A stretch of DNA of 8,133 nucleotides from Caulobacteraceae bacterium. Its GTDB lineage: Bacteria; Pseudomonadota; Alphaproteobacteria; Caulobacterales; Caulobacteraceae. The stretch's first letter is position 1; each line of letters starts with the position of its first letter. The translations under genes and the position numbers were made by a program. Where the stretch lies: contig CANJYY010000100.1 in assembly GCA_947479185.1 (NCBI GenBank), forward strand, positions 1 through 8,133, read 5' to 3'. Shown here piece by piece: positions 5,631 through 8,133 of the stretch. The notes under the pieces were generated by a model. It saw only the letters and a program-made list of their open reading frames with translations. It was not told where the DNA came from and made no database searches.

Positions 5631-6071
5631 GTGGCGACGATCCGCAGCTCCGACATCCAGATCCAGGCCTGCCAGCTGTGGGCCGAGGCCCATGAACGCG
5701 AGGGCCAGGGCAGGCTGTTCGAGGCCGAGGCGCTCTACACCGTGTCCGCCCAGCTGGGCTACTGCCTGGCCATGAACAGCCTGGCGATCCTGATCGAGGA
5801 CGTCATGGCCCCGCCGCGGCCGCTGGAAGCGGTCTACTGGCTGAAGCGCGCGGTCGCGGCCGGGGACGACACCGCCGCCTGGAACCTGGCCATGCGTCAG
5901 CGCCACGTCGGTCATCGCCGCTGGTATGTTCACTGGCTGAAGGTGGCCGACCAGATGGGTCACGAAGAGGCGACGCAGGTGCTTGCAGTCGCCACAACGC
6001 GGGACGACATCTGGTGGGCCATCGAGGGCGTCAATCCGCCGCCGTTCGTGAAGGGGCCCCACCTTGCCTGA
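5631..6071 (+). CDS. Small Sel1-like repeat protein
   Basis: 146 residues, no signal peptide, probably a cytoplasmic helical-repeat (Sel1/TPR-like) protein that mediates protein contacts. Repeat pattern: FEAEALYTVSAQLGYCLAMN (30-49), then PLEAVYWLKRAVAAGDDTAA (64-83) and WYVHWLKVADQMGHEEA (98-114). The last two share the Sel1 layout of WLK, an Ala helix, Gly and a closing Ala. The C-terminal TTRDDIWWAIEGVNPPPF (122-139) is not part of a repeat. GTG is chosen as the start because AGAGGGGG stands 6 bases upstream. It lies 19 bases after tRNA-Thr and overlaps the following hydrolase by 8 bases, so the three are probably co-transcribed. Partner and process are unknown; the Sel1 assignment rests on pattern and not on a named homologue. 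Confidence 0.8.
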   Translation: MATIRSSDIQIQACQLWAEAHEREGQGRLFEAEALYTVSAQLGYCLAMNSLAILIEDVMAPPRPLEAVYWLKRAVAAGDDTAAWNLAMRQRHVGHRRWYVHWLKVADQMGHEEATQVLAVATTRDDIWWAIEGVNPPPFVKGPHLA

Positions 6072-6978
6072 CCTGAGCGACAGTCTCGCCGAACGCCTGG
6101 CGGCAGAAACCCTCAAGGGCGTCGAGCGGGCCCGCAAGGCGACCGACTTCATGCTGTCGCGGCGGGACCGGACGCTGCCGCATCTGGCCGAGCTGCGTAA
6201 TTTCACCGTCCAGGGCGCCGCCGGACCGCTGGCCGCGCGGCTGTATGTGCCGCAGGGCGCGCCGACGCCGGGCCCGATGCTGGTGTTCTTCCACGGCGGC
6301 GGCTTCGTGCTCGGCGACCTGGAGACGCATGACGCCTTCTGCGTGCGGCTGGCCGAGGCGGCGAAGGTCCGGGTGCTGGCCTGCCGCTATCGCCTGGCGC
6401 CGGAGGCGCCCTTCCCGGCCCAGCTCGACGACGCCCTGGCGGCGTTCCGGGCCATCCAGACCCTTGCGTCGACTCTCGGCGCTGACCCCGACGCCCTGGC
6501 GATGGGCGGCGACTCCGCCGGCGGCTACCTGGCCGTGGCCACGACCGCGAAGCTCAACGGCGAAACACCCGGCGCCGTGAAGGCCCAGGTGCTGGTCTAT
6601 CCGCTGCTGTCGCTGGACGACGATGTCTGGGCCTCCAGCCTGCTGCAGGACGCGCGGGTCGTCGGACGGCTGGCGGTGCAGTTCATCCGGACCCAGCTGG
6701 CCACGACCTCCGCGCCCTGCCTGCTCGGCGCGCTGGAGGGGAAGGCGCCGCCGACCCTGCTGGTCGCGGGCGGGCCGCTCGATCCCTGCCGGCCGGACGC
6801 CCTGACCTATGCACGGCAGCTGACGGCGGCGGGGGCGGATTTCGAGGAGCGCTACTACACAGCCCTGCCGCACGGCTTCATCAACCTGACCCACGTCTCG
6901 GCGCCGGCGCGCGAGGCGGTGGCGGAGATCGGCCAGATGACCGGCGATCTGTTGAGGCGGGTATCAGCTCACGGCTAG
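6064..6978 (+). CDS. Alpha/beta hydrolase, hormone-sensitive-lipase (HSL) type esterase
   Basis: 304 residues, cytoplasmic by the absence of a signal peptide. Expected to hydrolyse carboxylic esters of small or short-chain substrates. Oxyanion-hole motif HGGGF (77-81) is followed by the HSL-type YRLAPEAPFPAQLDDA (109-124), nucleophile elbow GDSAGG (149-154) with Ser151, probable acid Asp240 in GGPLDP, and catalytic His270 in LPHGF. These features place it in the HSL (family IV) esterases. Start TTG at 6064: an in-frame stop at 6049-6051 rules out earlier starts, and AAGGGG (6051-6056) stands 7 bases upstream. It overlaps the Sel1-like gene by 8 bases, implying translational coupling. The substrate cannot be read from sequence. 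Acetyl-hydrolase or lipase annotations are equally possible within the family. Confidence 0.92.
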   Translation: MPDLSDSLAERLAAETLKGVERARKATDFMLSRRDRTLPHLAELRNFTVQGAAGPLAARLYVPQGAPTPGPMLVFFHGGGFVLGDLETHDAFCVRLAEAAKVRVLACRYRLAPEAPFPAQLDDALAAFRAIQTLASTLGADPDALAMGGDSAGGYLAVATTAKLNGETPGAVKAQVLVYPLLSLDDDVWASSLLQDARVVGRLAVQFIRTQLATTSAPCLLGALEGKAPPTLLVAGGPLDPCRPDALTYARQLTAAGADFEERYYTALPHGFINLTHVSAPAREAVAEIGQMTGDLLRRVSAHG

Positions 6979-7046
6979 GCCCCGGCGGTCATCGTCCAGA
7001 TCAGGGCGTCGATATCGGCAAGCAAGCGTTTCAGGAACAACGGCAT
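6975..7046 (-). CDS. Possible 23-residue peptide gene
   Basis: On the minus strand, ATG at 7046-7044 opens a 23-codon frame ending at TAG (6977-6975), with GGGGAG ending 9 bases upstream. The peptide begins MPLFLKRLLADIDALI and could form an amphipathic or membrane-bound helix. Its stop codon overlaps the stop of the convergent esterase gene. No convincing promoter is visible upstream, although TTAACGC on the minus strand (7085-7079) resembles a -35. The reading frame also continues as a spurious longer frame antisense to the YaiI gene. A frame this short arises easily by chance; the start site and its ribosome binding site are the only positive signs. Confidence 0.25.
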   Translation of the reverse strand: MPLFLKRLLADIDALIWTMTAGA

Positions 7047-7091
7047 GGTGAGTAACTCCCCTATGCACAATAGACCTCGCGTTAACGATTG

Positions 7092-7121
7092 TTGGCCGAT
7101 TCGGGTTCCAATGGCTAAACC
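7092..7121 (+). promoter_or_regulatory. Promoter of the yaiI-arfB operon, probably giving a leaderless transcript
   Basis: TTGGCCG (7092-7098) stands for TTGACGS. GCTAAACC (7114-7121) matches GCTANAWC at all but one position, with 15 bases between them. A start site about 7 bases after the -10 falls on the A of the ATG at 7128. No Shine-Dalgarno-like sequence precedes that ATG, which fits leaderless translation, a frequent mode in Caulobacter. A GATTC (GANTC, CcrM methylation motif) at 7098-7102 lies between the two boxes. Confidence 0.45.
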
Positions 7122-7127
7122 CCCACA

Positions 7128-7601
7128 ATGAGCACAATGCCCGACCCCATCCGGATCTACATCGACGCCGACGCCTGCCCGGTGAAGGACGAGACCTACA
7201 AGGTCGCCGCGCGATACGGGCTGAAGACTTTCGTCGTCTCCAACAGCTTCATGATGATCCCGGTCTCGGCAATGATCGAGCGGGTGGTCGTCGATGCGGG
7301 CCCCGACATCGCCGATGACTGGATCGCCGAGCGCGCCGCGCCGGGCGACGTGGTGGTGACCAACGACATTCCGCTGGCCGACCGGGTGATCAAGGCCGGG
7401 GCCACTGCGATCAAGCCGAACGGCCAGCCGTTCACCGCCGATTCCATCGGCGGGGCGCTGGCCCAGCGGGCGATCATGGAGCACATCCGTTCGACCGGCG
7501 AGATCACCGGCGGCCCGCGGCCCTTCGACCGCAACGACCGCTCGCGCTTCCTGCAGGCGCTCGACGAGGCGATCCAGCGGGAGAAGCGGAAGCGGCGATG
7601 A
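7128..7601 (+). CDS. yaiI: YaiI/UPF0178 (DUF188) family protein
   Basis: 157 residues, close to the usual length of about 150. Family hallmarks: IYIDADACPVKDE (10-22), VVVDAGPDIADDWI (53-66), GDVVVTNDIPLADRV (73-87), KPNGQPFTADSI (96-107), and TGGPRPFDRNDRSRF (127-141). The clustered Asp residues (D13, D15, D60, D63, D64, D80) fit the PIN-like nuclease fold proposed for this family; no substrate is established. Probably cytoplasmic. The ATG at 7128 is preferred because the promoter spacing predicts a transcript beginning there; the ATG at 7137 in the same frame is the alternative. Its last bases overlap the arfB start (ATGA), so the two proteins are made together. This suggests, without proving, a link to RNA or translation quality control. 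Confidence 0.93.
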   Translation: MSTMPDPIRIYIDADACPVKDETYKVAARYGLKTFVVSNSFMMIPVSAMIERVVVDAGPDIADDWIAERAAPGDVVVTNDIPLADRVIKAGATAIKPNGQPFTADSIGGALAQRAIMEHIRSTGEITGGPRPFDRNDRSRFLQALDEAIQREKRKRR

Positions 7602-8023
7602 TCGAGATCACCCCCGCCATCACCCTTGAGGACTCCGAACTGGAGTTCGCCTTCATCCGCGCTGGCGGGCCAGGCGGGCAAAACGTCAACAAGGTCGCCA
7701 CGGCCGTGCAGATGCGTTTCGACGCGCGGCGCTCGCCGTCGCTGCCGAACGACGTCTCGACCCGGTTGCAGAAGCTGGCCGGGTCGCGGCTGACCCTCGA
7801 CGGGGTGATCCTCATCGCCGCCAACCGCTTCCGCACCCAGGAGCGCAACAAGGCCGACGCCATCGAGCGGCTGACCGAGCTGATCCGCAAGGCCGCCGAG
7901 CCCCCGCCCCCGCCGCGCAGGAAGACCAAGCCTTCCAAGGCCGCCAAAGCCCGGCGCGTCGACGCCAAGACCCGCCGCGGCGGGGTGAAGGCCATGCGCG
8001 GACGGCCAGGCGGCGAGGACTAG
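7598..8023 (+). CDS. arfB: Alternative ribosome-rescue factor ArfB (peptidyl-tRNA hydrolase)
   Basis: 141 residues. Releases nascent chains from ribosomes stalled at the end of mRNAs lacking a stop codon. The catalytic release-factor motif GGQ occupies residues 26-28 within RAGGPGGQNVNKVATAVQ (21-38). A short catalytic domain without codon-recognition domains separates ArfB from RF1 and RF2. After a proline run (102-106) comes a highly basic tail (107-135; KAAKARRVDAKTRRGGVKAMRG at its core). In E. coli ArfB (YaeJ) the equivalent tail lies in the empty mRNA channel and is needed for activity. The start codon overlaps the yaiI stop by 4 bases. Alphaproteobacteria often keep ArfB beside trans-translation as a second rescue route; whether tmRNA exists here cannot be seen. 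Confidence 0.95.
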   Translation: MIEITPAITLEDSELEFAFIRAGGPGGQNVNKVATAVQMRFDARRSPSLPNDVSTRLQKLAGSRLTLDGVILIAANRFRTQERNKADAIERLTELIRKAAEPPPPPRRKTKPSKAAKARRVDAKTRRGGVKAMRGRPGGED

Positions 8024-8024
8024 G

Positions 8025-8038
8025 GGGGACGCGTCCCC
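8025..8038. terminator. Perfect palindrome after arfB, possible terminator
   Basis: GGGGACGCGTCCCC is fully self-complementary and begins 1 base after the arfB stop. As RNA it can fold as GGGGA/TCCCC around a CGCG loop. No T-run follows, so it would be a non-canonical terminator or a 3'-end stabiliser. The position directly after an operon is the main support. Confidence 0.4.
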
Positions 8039-8087
8039 ACACCGACCAGCGGCGGCGATTGCGATGGATCAAATCCTGCCCGCGCCG

Positions 8088-8115
8088 TTGCATCGGCGAC
8101 AAACCGCGCTAGCTT
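8088..8115 (+). promoter_or_regulatory. Candidate promoter for a gene beyond the right edge
   Basis: TTGCATC (8088-8094) and GCTAGCTT (8108-8115) are 13 bases apart, within the Caulobacter-type spacing. The -35 is a poor match and the -10 matches GCTANAWC in its first half. No gene begins before the window ends. The stretch 8039-8087 holds nothing I can support. Confidence 0.3.
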
Positions 8116-8133
8116 GCGGCGCATCGGTCGGGA

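Noticed and set aside
5470..5775. Plus-strand frame running through tRNA-Thr
   Set aside because: Its AQMVEQRFCKPKVTGSIPVA segment is the typical false translation of a tRNA gene.
5547..6206. Minus-strand frame across the tRNA and Sel1-like gene
   Set aside because: It ends with a peptide made by translating the tRNA antisense, and the sense-strand genes explain the region.
7061..7069. DnaA-box-like CTATGCACA
   Set aside because: A single copy with a mismatch to TTATNCACA; no cluster or AT-rich region supports an origin.
7080..7087. CtrA binding site at CGTTAACG
   Set aside because: Only one TTAA half is present; the second half expected 7 bases later reads TGGC.

Overview
The window is a GC-rich, densely coded stretch of a bacterial chromosome. 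It probably comes from an alphaproteobacterium of the Caulobacter/Phenylobacterium/Brevundimonas group. The signs are the strong G/C third-position bias, promoter-like motifs resembling the TTGACG / GCTANAWC type, a start that looks leaderless, and intergenic palindromes of a kind common in such genomes. The placement is inference from style and not from a marker gene. All confident genes lie on the + strand.

Positions 1-4234 hold a putrescine-type ABC importer in the order potF-potG-potH-potI: a substrate-binding lipoprotein (5' end cut off by the window edge), the ATPase and two permeases. potF and potG overlap by 4 bases. The potG-potH and potH-potI junctions are instead opened by 124 and 145 bases of palindromic repeat DNA. 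Each gap carries one type-A and one type-B palindrome exactly 25 bases apart, and the second gap is the inverted copy of the first, so potH sits inside a large inverted repeat. A and B differ by CC/GG swaps that are compensated on the opposite arm, which argues that the arms really pair. The potH Shine-Dalgarno sequence lies inside the repeat.

Positions 4316-5449 encode a cytoplasmic pentapeptide-repeat protein of unknown function, with two beta-helix tracts split by a non-repeat insert. Next come tRNA-Thr(UGU) at 5536-5611, a small Sel1-like repeat protein starting only 19 bases after the tRNA CCA end, and an alpha/beta hydrolase of the hormone-sensitive-lipase type starting at TTG and overlapping its neighbour by 8 bases. 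These three probably share one transcript, with tRNA processing releasing the mRNA.

Positions 7092-8023 form a second small operon: a promoter whose spacing predicts a transcript starting at the ATG, a YaiI/UPF0178 (DUF188) protein, and the ribosome-rescue peptidyl-tRNA hydrolase ArfB, joined by an ATGA overlap. A perfect 14-base palindrome follows arfB, and a further promoter-like pair near the right edge probably serves a gene outside the window. A possible 23-residue minus-strand peptide gene at 6975-7046 is weakly supported.

I see no CRISPR array, insertion sequence, phage gene or defence system. The least ordinary material is the inverted composite repeat around potH, the tRNA-mRNA arrangement and the altered polyamine pocket of PotF.
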